Origin: Gammaproteobacteria bacterium
GTDB taxonomy: Bacteria > Pseudomonadota > Gammaproteobacteria > Steroidobacterales > JABDKV01
Direction of reading: 5' to 3'
Length of the DNA stretch: 59,621 bases
Assembly (NCBI GenBank): GCA_013003425.1
Contig: JABDJB010000007.1
Coordinates: 1-59,621, forward strand
Notes under the pieces: generated by a model
The model's input: the letters and a program-made list of their open reading frames with translations, nothing else
Told to the model about the DNA's origin: nothing
Database searches by the model: none
Part shown: in pieces, positions 1 to 8,609 of the stretch
Numbering within the stretch: the first letter of the stretch is position 1
Layout of the letters: the number at the start of each line of letters is the position of its first letter
Position numbers and translations under genes: made by a program

Positions 1-147
1 TGGCCGGGTTTTCGCAGTCACGTGCTGCACGACCTGGACAGCGGCACGACAGTTGCCGTGCAGGCTAATCGTGACGGGCGCATCGACCTCAGAGGCCTGG
101 CCTGGCGCATCGCTGCGCGGGCCACCGGGCTGACGGCGCCGGACTAG
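1..147 (+). CDS. C-terminal end of a probable serine hydrolase (beta-lactamase / penicillin-binding-protein-like), partial
   Basis: An open frame enters from the left edge and ends at TAG 145-147, giving 48 residues. The stretch 'PGFRSHVLHDLDSGTTVAVQANRD' reads like the last strands of a class C beta-lactamase-family fold, where a Gly-rich loop is followed by a hydrophobic strand ending in 'VAV..N'. The catalytic part lies outside the window, so the assignment rests on this fragment only. Its stop overlaps the stop of the convergent gene that follows; the two share CTAG at 144-147. Confidence 0.4.
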   Translation, partial: WPGFRSHVLHDLDSGTTVAVQANRDGRIDLRGLAWRIAARATGLTAPD

Positions 148-608
148 TTTGTCTGTTGGGCGCCTAGTGACAGGCTGCCCGATTCCTTTATCCGGATCGC
201 CCGGCGCAGGGCGCCCACGTCAAGTTTGGCCTTGAATTCATAGTTGATCTCATCGCTCGCGGTTTCGGCCCAGTTGGCGAAGAAACGAATACCCGCCAGC
301 ACATTCGCTGAAGCTGTCACCGTAAAATTACCGGCGCCATAAGGTTTGATCACCGGCAGCTCGTTACCGACTCCGCGAATCAGCCGCTGACCGTCCAGGC
401 TGATGGCGAAGGAAATACCGCGCAATTCCAGCGGCGTGGCATTGGGATTGAGCACGCGCAGCCCGATTTCGAAATTGGGAATGCCGTTGGGGACCGCGAT
501 CGCCCGAAAGCTGCTTACCGTGACCGACGGCGATTCATAGTCGGGGTCAACGGTGGCGCAGCCGGCCAGCAGCGTCATCAGGGTCAGCAGGATGGGCACT
601 CTATTCAT
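144..608 (-). CDS. LEA14-like (LEA type 2 / WHy domain) lipoprotein
   Basis: The protein has 154 aa. The N-terminus is a lipoprotein signal: a hydrophobic run and the lipobox LLAGC, with Cys near residue 17. The rest resembles the LEA14/water-stress-hypersensitive-response beta-sandwich: 'FEIGLRVLNPNATPLELRGISFAISLDGQ' followed by '..GNFTVTASANV..' has the conserved NPN and the hydrophobic strands. Bacterial members are outer-membrane or periplasmic lipoproteins without a settled function. The gene is divergent from the methyltransferase at 700 and convergent with the partial hydrolase, sharing a CTAG double stop. Confidence 0.75.
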   Translation of the reverse strand: MNRVPILLTLMTLLAGCATVDPDYESPSVTVSSFRAIAVPNGIPNFEIGLRVLNPNATPLELRGISFAISLDGQRLIRGVGNELPVIKPYGAGNFTVTASANVLAGIRFFANWAETASDEINYEFKAKLDVGALRRAIRIKESGSLSLGAQQTN

Positions 609-664
609 GTCTTCACCATGTCAGGGCAAGCTGGTTTAGCTGAGTAGTCTCGTGGTTGGCTGGT

Positions 665-670
665 TATAAT
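665..670 (+). promoter_or_regulatory. Perfect -10 hexamer upstream of the methyltransferase gene
   Basis: TATAAT occupies 665-670 in the 91-bp divergent gap, 30 bp before the ATG at 700, and a GAGGG Shine-Dalgarno lies near 688. No good -35 hexamer sits 16-18 bp upstream, so this is a candidate only. Confidence 0.4.
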
Positions 671-699
671 GCCTGAGGCGAAGCAATGAGGGCAGTTGT

Positions 700-1506
700 A
701 TGGCTATTTCGGCTTCCGCACAGGAGATTGCCGGTGCAGCAGCTTATGAAGACCTGCATGTGCCGGCCCTGTTCCGCCAGTGGGCGCCAAGGCTCATCGC
801 CGCCGCGGCTATTACTCCCGGCATGCAGGTGCTGGATGTTGCCTGCGGTACTGGCGTGCTGGCGCGCGAAGTTGCCCGCCAGGTGGGAAACGATGGCCGT
901 GTGGCTGGTCTGGATGCCGGGGCCGGTATGCTGGCGGTTGCCGCACGCATGGCGCCCGAAATCGAGTGGCGCCAGGGCCTGGCCGAATCGCTGCCTTTCG
1001 AGACCGGAAGTTTTGATGCCGTTGTCAGCCAGTTCGGCCTGATGTTTTTCAGTGACCGCACGTTGGCGATCCGGGAAATGTTGCGGGTATTGAAACCAGG
1101 CGGCCGTCTTGCGATTGCCGTGTGGGAATCGCTGGAAAAGTCCGAGGCCTATCCCGACGCAGTCAACCTGCTGGACCGGGTTGGCGGTGTCGAAGCCGGT
1201 GACGCGTTGCGCGCGCCCTTCGTACTGGGTGACACACTGGAACTGGCCGGCCTGTTTGAAGTCGCTGGCGTGCAGGAAGTCGAGATTGCGACCCATCATG
1301 GACGCGCCACTTTTCCCAGTGTGCGCGCCATGGTGGAAGCCGACCTGCGTGGCTGGCTGCCTGTGATGGGGGTGCACTTGTCGGAAGACAGGATTGAAAG
1401 AATACTCGCCGATGCCGAGCACGTGCTGGCGCAATTTGTTACTGTCGACGGCAGCGTGGAGTTTGATGCACCTGCACACATTGTAACCGGCAGGTGCAGC
1501 GGCTGA
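700..1506 (+). CDS. Class I SAM-dependent methyltransferase
   Basis: The protein has 268 aa and a Rossmann-type methyltransferase fold. Motif I is VLDVACGTGVLAREVA at about residues 45-60, motif II is the acidic residue in 'VAGLDAG', and the post-motif region is 'FDAVVSQFGLMFFSD..LAIREMLRVLKPGGRLAIAVWES', the usual UbiE/COQ5-type signature (Methyltransf_11). Family members methylate small molecules such as quinones, lipids and secondary metabolites; the substrate cannot be read from the sequence. The start has a GAGGG ribosome site 7-8 bp upstream. The stop is 11 bp before the next ATG, so it is probably co-transcribed with the TGS GTPase. Confidence 0.8.
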   Translation: MAISASAQEIAGAAAYEDLHVPALFRQWAPRLIAAAAITPGMQVLDVACGTGVLAREVARQVGNDGRVAGLDAGAGMLAVAARMAPEIEWRQGLAESLPFETGSFDAVVSQFGLMFFSDRTLAIREMLRVLKPGGRLAIAVWESLEKSEAYPDAVNLLDRVGGVEAGDALRAPFVLGDTLELAGLFEVAGVQEVEIATHHGRATFPSVRAMVEADLRGWLPVMGVHLSEDRIERILADAEHVLAQFVTVDGSVEFDAPAHIVTGRCSG

Positions 1507-1517
1507 CGCGGCAGCTG

Positions 1518-2546
1518 ATGCCCACCAACGTAACACCGGAATACAAAAAAGCCGAAGAGGCTTATCGCCACGCGCGCGAGCCCGGGGAGCGACTCACTTG
1601 CCTGAAGGAGATGTTGCGCACCATCCCGAAGCACAAAGGCACCGAGCACCTGCAGGCCGATATAAAAAGCCGCATCAAGCAACTGACAGAGGAACTGGCG
1701 GGGCCTAAAAAGGGCGGCCAGCGTAGCGGGCCGGCCTACGTGGTGCGACCGGAGGGTGCGGCGCAGCTGTGCCTGATCGGGCCGCCCAACAGTGGCAAAT
1801 CCAGCCTGCACGCAAAGCTGACAGGCTCACACACCGGGATCGGTCCTTATCCGTACACCACGCACGTGCCGGCACCCGGGATGTTGCCGTTCGAGGATAT
1901 TCACTTCCAGCTTGTCGACCTGCCGCCATTGTCCGAGGACTTTATGGAGTCGTGGTATGTCAATGCATTGCAGCCGGCCGATGGGGCCCTGCTGGTGATC
2001 GACGTAGCAGACCCGGAATGCATCGAGCAGGTGCCTTTTATCCTCCGGCGTCTGGCCGAAAAAAAGGTGTTCCTGGTTGCGGGCTGGCCCGGGATTGCCG
2101 GCGTCGAGCCGGCGGAACAGGCCGCTGATGAAAACGACGATCCGTTTCGCCTGGAGCTGCCCACGCTGCTGGTCGCCAACAAGTGCGATCTGGATCCGGA
2201 GCCGGAAGAAGTTGCGGTTCTGGAAGAATTGCTCGGGCTGAATTTTCCCGCGCTCACGGTGTCAGCCGCGACCGGGCAGGGCCTTGCTGACATTGGCAGC
2301 TTCCTGTTTTCTGCGCTCGAAGTGGTTCGCGTATACACAAAAACCCCCGGCAAGCCGTTTGAAAAGGACCAGCCGTTTACCGTGCGCCGCGGTGGTACGG
2401 TCAGTGATATTGCGAGACTGGTGCACAAGGAAGTTGCCCGCGATCTGAAGTTTGCTCGCATGTGGGGTGCCGAAGTCTTTGATGGCCAGCAGGTCGGTCC
2501 GGATCATCTTGTCGCCGATGGCGACATTGTCGAGTTGCACCTGTGA
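1518..2546 (+). CDS. TGS-domain GTPase of the OBG/DRG type
   Basis: The protein has 342 aa from the ATG at 1518; a GTG at 1494 would overlap the previous gene and seems less likely. An N-terminal basic helical segment (about residues 1-60, rich in Lys/Arg/Glu) resembles the DRG N-terminal helices. The P-loop is GPPNSGKSSL near residue 86 and the G4 motif is NKCD. The last 70 residues form a TGS domain ('PFTVRRGGTVSDIARLVHKEVARDLKFARMWG', then 'VADGDIVELHL'). The G3 motif is DLPP instead of DxxG. OBG/DRG GTPases work on ribosomes, and that role is inferred here. The neighbours, a methyltransferase and a small unknown protein, do not refine it. Confidence 0.8.
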   Translation: MPTNVTPEYKKAEEAYRHAREPGERLTCLKEMLRTIPKHKGTEHLQADIKSRIKQLTEELAGPKKGGQRSGPAYVVRPEGAAQLCLIGPPNSGKSSLHAKLTGSHTGIGPYPYTTHVPAPGMLPFEDIHFQLVDLPPLSEDFMESWYVNALQPADGALLVIDVADPECIEQVPFILRRLAEKKVFLVAGWPGIAGVEPAEQAADENDDPFRLELPTLLVANKCDLDPEPEEVAVLEELLGLNFPALTVSAATGQGLADIGSFLFSALEVVRVYTKTPGKPFEKDQPFTVRRGGTVSDIARLVHKEVARDLKFARMWGAEVFDGQQVGPDHLVADGDIVELHL

Positions 2547-2625
2547 CGGCACCGGATGTCTGTAAATCGGCGAGCGCGATGGCCGGCAAGCTGGCCGCCA
2601 GTCGAAACGCCAGCCGGATGCAGGC

Positions 2626-2982
2626 ATGAAAAAACTGGCAGAACAGTTCATACGTGAAGCCATTGCGGGAACATGCGAGGTGCCCGTATACGAGGCTTGG
2701 TTCAGCGACAACCTGTCATCTATTTACCCGTTTTCCAATGAAGTGGCGCTGAAAATCGCGCGGCGTTTTCTCGACGGCCGGCTTTCATTTGAGCATGCGG
2801 ATGCGGTGGCCAATGAGCTTTATGCGCTTTACGTTGCTGCACCGATCGAGCTGCCGCAGCCGGCCGATTCGATTTACCGGGCCTTTGATCGTGGCGAATA
2901 TGAAATCGGCGGCGAAGACCCGGTCGAAGCGCACACCCGGCCCATGTTGAGCAGTATCCTCACTGAATACGACCATTCCTGA
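2626..2982 (+). CDS. Small acidic protein of unknown function (118 aa)
   Basis: I do not recognise a family. The protein looks soluble and mostly helical, with no signal peptide or membrane segment; the C-terminal half is acidic ('FDRGEYEIGGEDPVEAHTRP'). It lies 79 bp after the TGS GTPase on the same strand and 66 bp before the gamma-glutamyltransferase-like gene. Coding potential is supported by the clean frame, the GC-rich third positions and the ATG start, but nothing in the sequence indicates a biochemical role. Confidence 0.65.
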   Translation: MKKLAEQFIREAIAGTCEVPVYEAWFSDNLSSIYPFSNEVALKIARRFLDGRLSFEHADAVANELYALYVAAPIELPQPADSIYRAFDRGEYEIGGEDPVEAHTRPMLSSILTEYDHS

Positions 2983-3048
2983 CGATAAGCTCCGCCGGGC
3001 GCACAGAATTCCGTACAATCCTGTTTCAACACCACAGGGGGTCCGGTG

Positions 3049-4932
3049 ATGATTCGCAGCGCTGTTGTTTTTTTGCTGGCTGTCCTTTTTTCTGCATCGA
3101 CCGACGCGCAACGCACGGTCAAACCGGTTCTGCACGGCAAGCATTGGGTGGCCATCACCGGCAAACCGCTGGGAGCCACGGCCGGGGCGATGATATTTGC
3201 CCGCGGTGGTAACGCGGTCGACGCCACCTGCGCCATGCTGGCCGCTACTTCAACCATGTGGGACACGCTGGGCTGGGGTGGCGAGACTCAGGCGCTGATT
3301 TATCACCCGCAGCAAAAGAAGGTTATCGGCATCAATGGCCTTGGCGTGGCGCCAACGGGTGCCACGGCGGAATTCTTTCGTTCGAAAGGTATGCGCTACC
3401 CGCCGGAATTCGGCCCGCTGGCCGCCGTAACGCCCGGCACACCGGGAGCCCTGATGACCATGCTGGCGGAGTGGGGCACCTTGTCACTGGCTGACGTCCT
3501 GGCGCCGGCGATGGATATGGCCGCCGGCTACCCGGTCGAACAGTCGCAGGCGGACAACATGGAAAGGCGCCGCGAAGTTCTGTCGCAGTGGGAGTACTCG
3601 GCAAAAGTTTTCCTGCCGCACCTGGAGGAATGCAAGCGCTCGCGCAAGGCTGACTGCCGTGCGGCGCCGTATCCGGGCGAAGTGCTGCGTCAGGCTGAGC
3701 TGCTGGACACGTTAAAAAAACTTGTTGCTGCTGAACAAACCGCCCTGGATAAAGGCGCTGATCGCAAGGCGGCCATCTATGCTGCCTACGAGCGCTTTTA
3801 CAAAGGCGATATCGCCGCCGAGCTGGTACGCGCGACACAGGCCGCCGGCGGTCTGATTACCATGCAGGATCTTGCCAGCTGGGAAGTGAAGATTGAGCAG
3901 CCGGTGATGAGCACCTACAAGGGTATCGAGGTCTACAAGCTCACCCACTGGGTGCAGGGCCCGGTCATGCTGCAGGCGCTGAATATTCTGGAGAGTGCCG
4001 ATGTTGCCGCGATGGGCTACAACAGCACGCGGTACATACACGCGCTGTACCAGGCGATGAACCTGGCCTTTGCCGATCGTGATTTTTATTACGGCGACCC
4101 GTACATGCCGCCGGTGGAACCAATCGCCGGTTTATTATCGAAAAAATACGCGCAGAGCCGTTTTGAGAAGATTGACTGGCGCCGCAATGATGCCGGTGCA
4201 AAACCAGGCGACCCCTATAAATTCCAGAAGGGAAAAAACCCGTATCTTGATTTGCTGAAGGACTGGACCAATGTGCCGCCTGCGGCCGATGCGGAAGGCG
4301 AAGCGGGCTGGCAGCAGACCAACCTGCTGACGCCAGACGAGGCCTTCATGGCCGGCACCACATCGATACAGGCTGCCGATGCAGAGGGCTGGATCGTATC
4401 GGTGACGCCATCCGGTGGCTGGATCCCGGCATTCATTGCCGGCAAAACAGGTATCGGCCTGTCGCAGCGTATGCAGAGTTTTGTGCTGGATCCGGCGATG
4501 AACCCCTACAACGTGCTCACGCCCGGGCAGCGCCCGCGTGCCACGCTGACGCCTGGTATGGCCATCCGCGATGGTAAGCCCTACCTCTCATTTGCAGTGC
4601 AGGGCGGTGATAGTCAGGACCAGAACCTGCTGCAGTTTTTTCTCAATGTCGTCGAGTTCGGTATGAACGTGCAGGAGGCAGTGGAGGCCGCCAATATCAA
4701 CAGCTACCAGATGCAGTCGAGTTTCGGCGCCCATACTGCTGAGCCCGGCCGCTTGCGGGTGCGGGACGACTTACCTGAGTTCACGCAGCAACAGCTGAAG
4801 AAGATGGGTTACAAGGTCGAGACGCGCCAGCGCACATCCGGGCCGATTACCGCCATCTACTTCGACCACGACAATGGCACGCTGTGGGGTGGCGCCAGCG
4901 ACTTCGGTGAAGATTACGGGCTGGCATGGTAG
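3049..4932 (+). CDS. Gamma-glutamyltransferase family protein (Ntn hydrolase), periplasmic
   Basis: The protein has 627 aa from ATG 3049; GTG 3046 also lies in frame, and an AGGGGG ribosome site precedes both. A Sec signal covers about residues 1-21 ('SAVVFLLAVLFSASTDAQ'). 'GGNAVDATCAMLAATSTMWDT..GWGGE' matches the substrate-binding start of the GGT large subunit. The self-cleavage and nucleophile site should be Thr437 in 'AGTTSIQAADAEGWIVSVT'. Standard enzymes read GTTHxSVxD here, so the His after TT is replaced by Ser and the Asp position is altered. The small subunit region '..SFAVQGGDSQDQNLLQFFLNVVEFGMNVQEAVEA' is typical. Classic GGTs cleave glutathione and other gamma-glutamyl compounds; the specificity here may differ. 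Confidence 0.85.
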   Translation: MIRSAVVFLLAVLFSASTDAQRTVKPVLHGKHWVAITGKPLGATAGAMIFARGGNAVDATCAMLAATSTMWDTLGWGGETQALIYHPQQKKVIGINGLGVAPTGATAEFFRSKGMRYPPEFGPLAAVTPGTPGALMTMLAEWGTLSLADVLAPAMDMAAGYPVEQSQADNMERRREVLSQWEYSAKVFLPHLEECKRSRKADCRAAPYPGEVLRQAELLDTLKKLVAAEQTALDKGADRKAAIYAAYERFYKGDIAAELVRATQAAGGLITMQDLASWEVKIEQPVMSTYKGIEVYKLTHWVQGPVMLQALNILESADVAAMGYNSTRYIHALYQAMNLAFADRDFYYGDPYMPPVEPIAGLLSKKYAQSRFEKIDWRRNDAGAKPGDPYKFQKGKNPYLDLLKDWTNVPPAADAEGEAGWQQTNLLTPDEAFMAGTTSIQAADAEGWIVSVTPSGGWIPAFIAGKTGIGLSQRMQSFVLDPAMNPYNVLTPGQRPRATLTPGMAIRDGKPYLSFAVQGGDSQDQNLLQFFLNVVEFGMNVQEAVEAANINSYQMQSSFGAHTAEPGRLRVRDDLPEFTQQQLKKMGYKVETRQRTSGPITAIYFDHDNGTLWGGASDFGEDYGLAW

Positions 4933-4959
4933 TAAGAGCTGCAGTGCTGCCAGAATGCG

Positions 4960-5466
4960 ATGCCGATTCCAAAGTCTCGTAAAGATCTGGTCGACTACCT
5001 GCAGTCGACTTACGAAAAGCTTCATGCGGAGCTGGAAGCAACAGGGTCGCGGGCGGGCAGCCTGCATTGCGTTGATGACTGGTCGATAAAGGACCTGTTG
5101 GCGGTGCGCGTCTGGTGGACTGAACACGTCATTGACTGGGTTGAAGCCGGCCAACGGGGCGAACGACCGGTCACGCCGGCCGACGGTTATCGCTGGAAGG
5201 AAACCCCGCGTCTCAATGCCGATATCGTGAAAAAATGCCGGCGTGAATCCTACAAGTCGTTACGCCAGCGACTGGAGCAGGGTTATCGCCGGGCATTACA
5301 GGTTATCGACGGCCTGGATGAAGGCGAGCTGCTCGATGTCGGAGTATTCGAATGGGCAGGCGGCTACCCGGTTTCGCGCTGGATCTCGATCAATACGGCG
5401 CGGCAGTATACGACTGCGCGAACGTTTATCAGGCGGGCTCAGCGCAAACGCGCTAACAGGAAATAA
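4960..5466 (+). CDS. ClbS/DfsB family four-helix protein
   Basis: The protein has 168 aa. 'PKSRKDLVDYLQSTYEKLHAEL', 'DDWSIKDLLAVRVWWTEHVIDWV' and 'GYRWKETPRLNADIVKKCR' match the DinB-like helical bundle of the ClbS/DfsB (DUF1706) family. ClbS itself is a cyclopropane hydrolase that protects the colibactin producer; most chromosomal homologues have no known substrate, and no colibactin-like cluster is visible here. The gene starts 27 bp after the GGT-like gene and is probably co-transcribed with it. Confidence 0.8.
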   Translation: MPIPKSRKDLVDYLQSTYEKLHAELEATGSRAGSLHCVDDWSIKDLLAVRVWWTEHVIDWVEAGQRGERPVTPADGYRWKETPRLNADIVKKCRRESYKSLRQRLEQGYRRALQVIDGLDEGELLDVGVFEWAGGYPVSRWISINTARQYTTARTFIRRAQRKRANRK

Positions 5467-5558
5467 CCAGGCATGCCGCAGCTGATGCCGACTGCGGTCG
5501 TTGCTGCAAGGTTGTGGCCGTTTGCTCATAATAAAGGTTAACCAAACAGGGGGTCGTG

Positions 5559-5999
5559 ATGAGATATCTGCACACAATGGTTCGGGTGTCGGATCTGGAC
5601 GAGTCACTCAGGTTCTATCGTGACAGTCTCGGACTGGTCGAAGTACGGCGTAATGATTACGAGCAGGGGCGCTTTACGCTGGTATTTCTTGCAGCACCCG
5701 GCGACGTGGATCGCGCGGGTGAAGAAAGCGCACCAATGGTGGAACTCACCTACAACTGGGATCCTGATAACTACGGCGGCGGACGCAACTTCGGGCACCT
5801 GGCGTACCGGGTCGGGAACATCTACGAGACATGCCAGAAACTGATGGATGCCGGCGTCACCATCAACCGGCCGCCACGCGACGGGCGCATGGCTTTTGTC
5901 CGCTCGCCCGACAATATTTCCATCGAGTTACTGCAAGAGGGTGAAGCGCTGCCCCTGACCGAGCCGTGGAAGTCTATGGGCAATTCCGGCGAATGGTAG
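5559..5999 (+). CDS. gloA: Lactoylglutathione lyase (glyoxalase I)
   Basis: The protein has 146 aa from ATG 5559, preceded by GGGGGT; the overlapping GTG at 5556 adds one residue. It begins '[26 protein letters not shown]', nearly the E. coli GloA start, and has the paired beta-alpha-beta-beta-beta modules of the vicinal oxygen chelate fold. Candidate metal ligands are His5, Glu in 'MVELTYNWD', His in 'FGHLAYRV' and Glu in 'ISIELLQE'. It would convert the methylglyoxal-glutathione hemithioacetal to S-lactoylglutathione in the cytosol. The GGT-like gene upstream is another glutathione-linked enzyme. Confidence 0.93.
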   Translation: MRYLHTMVRVSDLDESLRFYRDSLGLVEVRRNDYEQGRFTLVFLAAPGDVDRAGEESAPMVELTYNWDPDNYGGGRNFGHLAYRVGNIYETCQKLMDAGVTINRPPRDGRMAFVRSPDNISIELLQEGEALPLTEPWKSMGNSGEW

Positions 6000-6021
6000 A
6001 AGGGGCGACCAGGCCGGCCTG

Positions 6022-7701
6022 TTATGTCCTGACCATCGGCAAATCGAGGCCACGTTCGCGTGCGACCTCGATGGCGCGGTCGTAGCCGGCATCAGCGTGG
6101 CGCATTACCCCGGTGCCCGGGTCGTTGACCAGCACTCGCTGCAGCGCTTTTTCGGCGCGTTCGGAGCCGTCGGCGACGATTACCACGCCGGCATGCAGCG
6201 AATAGCCCATACCGACACCGCCACCGTGATGAAAACTCACCCATGACGCGCCGCTGGCGGTGTTGAGCATGGCGTTGAGCAGCGGCCAGTCGGCCACAGC
6301 GTCACTGCCGTCCTGCATCCCTTCAGTTTCCCGATTAGGTGATGCGACCGAGCCCGAATCGAGGTGATCCCGGCCAATTACGATCGGTGCTTTCAGTTCC
6401 CCGCTGCGTACCATTTCATTGAATGCAAGCCCCAGCAGGTGGCGTTCCTTGTAGCCGAGCCAGCAGATACGGCACGGCAGGCCCTGGAACTGGATACGCG
6501 CTGCGGCATGGTCCAGCCAGCGATGCAGGCTTTCCTTGTCCGGAAACAGTTCGCGGGCCTTTTTGTCGGTGTGGTGTATGTCTTCCGGGTCGCCCGATAG
6601 CGCCGCCCAGCGAAATGGCCCGATGCCTTCGCAAAACAGCGGACGGATGTACAGCGGTACAAAGCCCTGAAAGTCGAAAGCGTTTTCCACGCCCGCGTCC
6701 TGCGCCATGGCACGTATGTTGTTGCCGTAATCAAATGTCGGAATTCCGCGCTCATGAAAGCCGAGCATTGCGCGCACCTGCAGCGCCATGGATTGCTTTG
6801 ACAATTTCACGTATTCGGCCGGGTCCGATTCGCGCAATTGTGCGGCACGCAGCAGTGAATATCCGGACGGAATGTAGCCATTCAACGGGTCGTGTGCCGA
6901 GGTCTGGTCAGTGACCATGTCCGGCTGCCTGTCACCGGCGAGTATCTGTGGAAATACTTCAGCGGCATTGCCGAGCAGGCCGACACTGACTGCCTCGCCC
7001 CTGGCATGCGCGGCATCGATCAGGCGCAGCGCCTCGCTGAGGCTGTCGGCTTTGTGATCAAGGTAGCCGGTCTGCAGGCGCTTTTCGATGCGCTCGGGAT
7101 CAATTTCCACGCCAAGACAACTCATCCCGGCAAATACCGATGCCAGCGGCTGCGCACCGCCCATGCCGCCCAGACCACCGGTCAACAGCCAGCGCCCCTT
7201 GCCACTGCCGTCATAGTGTTGGCGCAGCGCCTCGGCAAAAGTCTCATAAGTACCCTGCACGATGCCCTGCGAACCTATGTAGATCCACGAGCCGGCCGTC
7301 ATCTGGCCGAACATCATCAGGCCTTTTTTATCCAGCTCGAAAAAGTGCTCCCAGTTGGCCCAGTTGCCGACCAGGTTGGAGTTGGCGATCAGCACCCGTG
7401 GCGCCATCTCGTGAGTCTTGAAAACACCGACAGGTTTGCCGGACTGTACGAGCAGTGTTTCGTCGTTCTCCAGCCGCCTGAGCGTGGCTACGATGGCGTC
7501 AAACGATTCCCAGTCACGCGCAGCGCGGCCGATGCCGCCATAAACAATCAGCTCTTTGGGATTTTCGGCAACGTCCGGGTCGAGGTTGTTGTGCAGCATG
7601 CGCAAGGCAGCTTCCTGTACCCAGCCTTTACACTGCATTTGTGCGCCGGTTGGTGCGTGCAGTTCTACGTCGCGGAATCGACTGCCCACGATGACCTCCA
7701 T
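6022..7701 (-). CDS. hutU: Urocanate hydratase
   Basis: The protein has 559 aa, the normal length. Urocanase catalyses step two of histidine breakdown, urocanate to imidazolonepropionate, using tightly bound NAD. Family sequence is obvious throughout: '[39 protein letters not shown]', the NAD-binding '[19 protein letters not shown]', the catalytic-Cys region '[16 protein letters not shown]', and '[57 protein letters not shown]'. It is separated from hutH/hutI by two unrelated genes on the same strand, and a REP pair lies just upstream of its start. Confidence 0.98.
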   Translation of the reverse strand: MEVIVGSRFRDVELHAPTGAQMQCKGWVQEAALRMLHNNLDPDVAENPKELIVYGGIGRAARDWESFDAIVATLRRLENDETLLVQSGKPVGVFKTHEMAPRVLIANSNLVGNWANWEHFFELDKKGLMMFGQMTAGSWIYIGSQGIVQGTYETFAEALRQHYDGSGKGRWLLTGGLGGMGGAQPLASVFAGMSCLGVEIDPERIEKRLQTGYLDHKADSLSEALRLIDAAHARGEAVSVGLLGNAAEVFPQILAGDRQPDMVTDQTSAHDPLNGYIPSGYSLLRAAQLRESDPAEYVKLSKQSMALQVRAMLGFHERGIPTFDYGNNIRAMAQDAGVENAFDFQGFVPLYIRPLFCEGIGPFRWAALSGDPEDIHHTDKKARELFPDKESLHRWLDHAAARIQFQGLPCRICWLGYKERHLLGLAFNEMVRSGELKAPIVIGRDHLDSGSVASPNRETEGMQDGSDAVADWPLLNAMLNTASGASWVSFHHGGGVGMGYSLHAGVVIVADGSERAEKALQRVLVNDPGTGVMRHADAGYDRAIEVARERGLDLPMVRT

Positions 7702-7752
7702 TGTTGCTGGCGAAAGCTTACCAGCGCATGAATTTCGTCGCGAGACTCCGTG

Positions 7753-7821
7753 CTGCAGGAGCGGCTTCAGCCGCGAACCGGATGGCCTTAACCTGCAGGA
7801 GCGGCTTCAGCCGCGAACCGG
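7753..7821. repeat. Two tandem REP-like palindromic units (40-bp period)
   Basis: A 29-bp unit occurs identically at 7753-7781 and 7793-7821. Each holds the perfect stem GCGGCT-TC-AGCCGC preceded by GCAGGA. This is the layout of the 'AGGAGCGGCTTCAGCCGCGA' REP elements common in Pseudomonas and Xanthomonas and usually mobilised by RAYT transposases. They fill the 140-bp gap between hutU and the DUF4145 gene; no other copy was noticed in the window. Confidence 0.8.
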
Positions 7822-7841
7822 GAGGTTCTGCATCCGTGGTA

Positions 7842-8537
7842 TCAGGCCCGATGGGCGTCTTCGTCGTCGACCTGAAGGCGATGGGTGCGTTCGGCGAGCG
7901 CTCTGCGCAGGCGGCCACGCCGGACATAGATCTGGTAGAGCAGATCTTTCATCATTTCCAGCAGCACGCCGGCTGATTCGTCTTCAAGCTGCGGGATATT
8001 GGAGCGACCGTCGGTATCGCTGTCGAATACCACTTTGCGCAGCATAGACAGCGTGTCGTCATCGAGGCCGGCGAGGCGTGCGGCGTCGTTGAACTCATCA
8101 AAGGCCGTCAGCTTGCCGCTTTCGCCGAGGTCATCAAAAACAGCCTGGGCGGTGCGCCGGCACATCGAAGCGAATGCATCGAGACAGCCTGACGCATAGC
8201 AGGTGAGTGCTTCATTGAATAACGACTGGACAGCCCTGTTATTGCCGTTCAGCTCAAAGCGTTCATTCGGGCGTTCGACTTCTTCATACAAGCTGTCCAG
8301 CTCGGCATGGTCGGTTGCATACTGGACAACGCCGAAACGCAGGAATACCGGATCGTTACACGAGTCGCAGCGAAACACGATGCCGGTATGATCAGGTTTA
8401 AACCGCGCAAGGTATTCGTAGCGCGGTACCGATACCGCACTAAGGTGTGAATGCACGTTGCAGTGCGGGCAGTCGAGCGCTACCTCGAGGTTGAGAATAT
8501 GCTCAAGACGACCCCCCAGTCTTACGAATACGGACAC
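7842..8537 (-). CDS. DUF4145-domain protein with an N-terminal zinc-ribbon-like segment
   Basis: The protein has 231 aa from GTG 8537; an AAGGA ribosome site lies about 10 bp upstream. Two Cys pairs, CPHC near residue 22 and CDSC near residue 56, suggest a zinc ribbon. The helical part 'LFNEALTCYASGCLDAFASMCRRTAQAVFDDLGESGKLTAF' is typical of DUF4145, a domain found alone or next to restriction and defence proteins; its biochemical role is unknown. The gene stands alone between hutU and the FecR-LysM gene. It has its own good sigma-70 promoter with a large palindrome just upstream, so it is probably regulated separately from the hut genes. Confidence 0.7.
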   Translation of the reverse strand: MSVFVRLGGRLEHILNLEVALDCPHCNVHSHLSAVSVPRYEYLARFKPDHTGIVFRCDSCNDPVFLRFGVVQYATDHAELDSLYEEVERPNERFELNGNNRAVQSLFNEALTCYASGCLDAFASMCRRTAQAVFDDLGESGKLTAFDEFNDAARLAGLDDDTLSMLRKVVFDSDTDGRSNIPQLEDESAGVLLEMMKDLLYQIYVRRGRLRRALAERTHRLQVDDEDAHRA

Positions 8538-8568
8538 TTGTTCTTTTCCTTATCCGGGGATAACTACG

Positions 8569-8596
8569 ATTCTATGCAATTGAATTCCCTCGTCAA
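8569..8596 (-). promoter_or_regulatory. Sigma-70-like promoter of the DUF4145 gene
   Basis: Read on the minus strand, the -35 is TTGACG (8596-8591), the spacer is 16 bp and the -10 is TAGAAT (8574-8569); each hexamer matches consensus at 5 of 6 positions. Transcription would start near 8562, 25 bp before the GTG start. Confidence 0.6.
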
Positions 8597-8609
8597 TGTG
8601 GAGTTGCCA

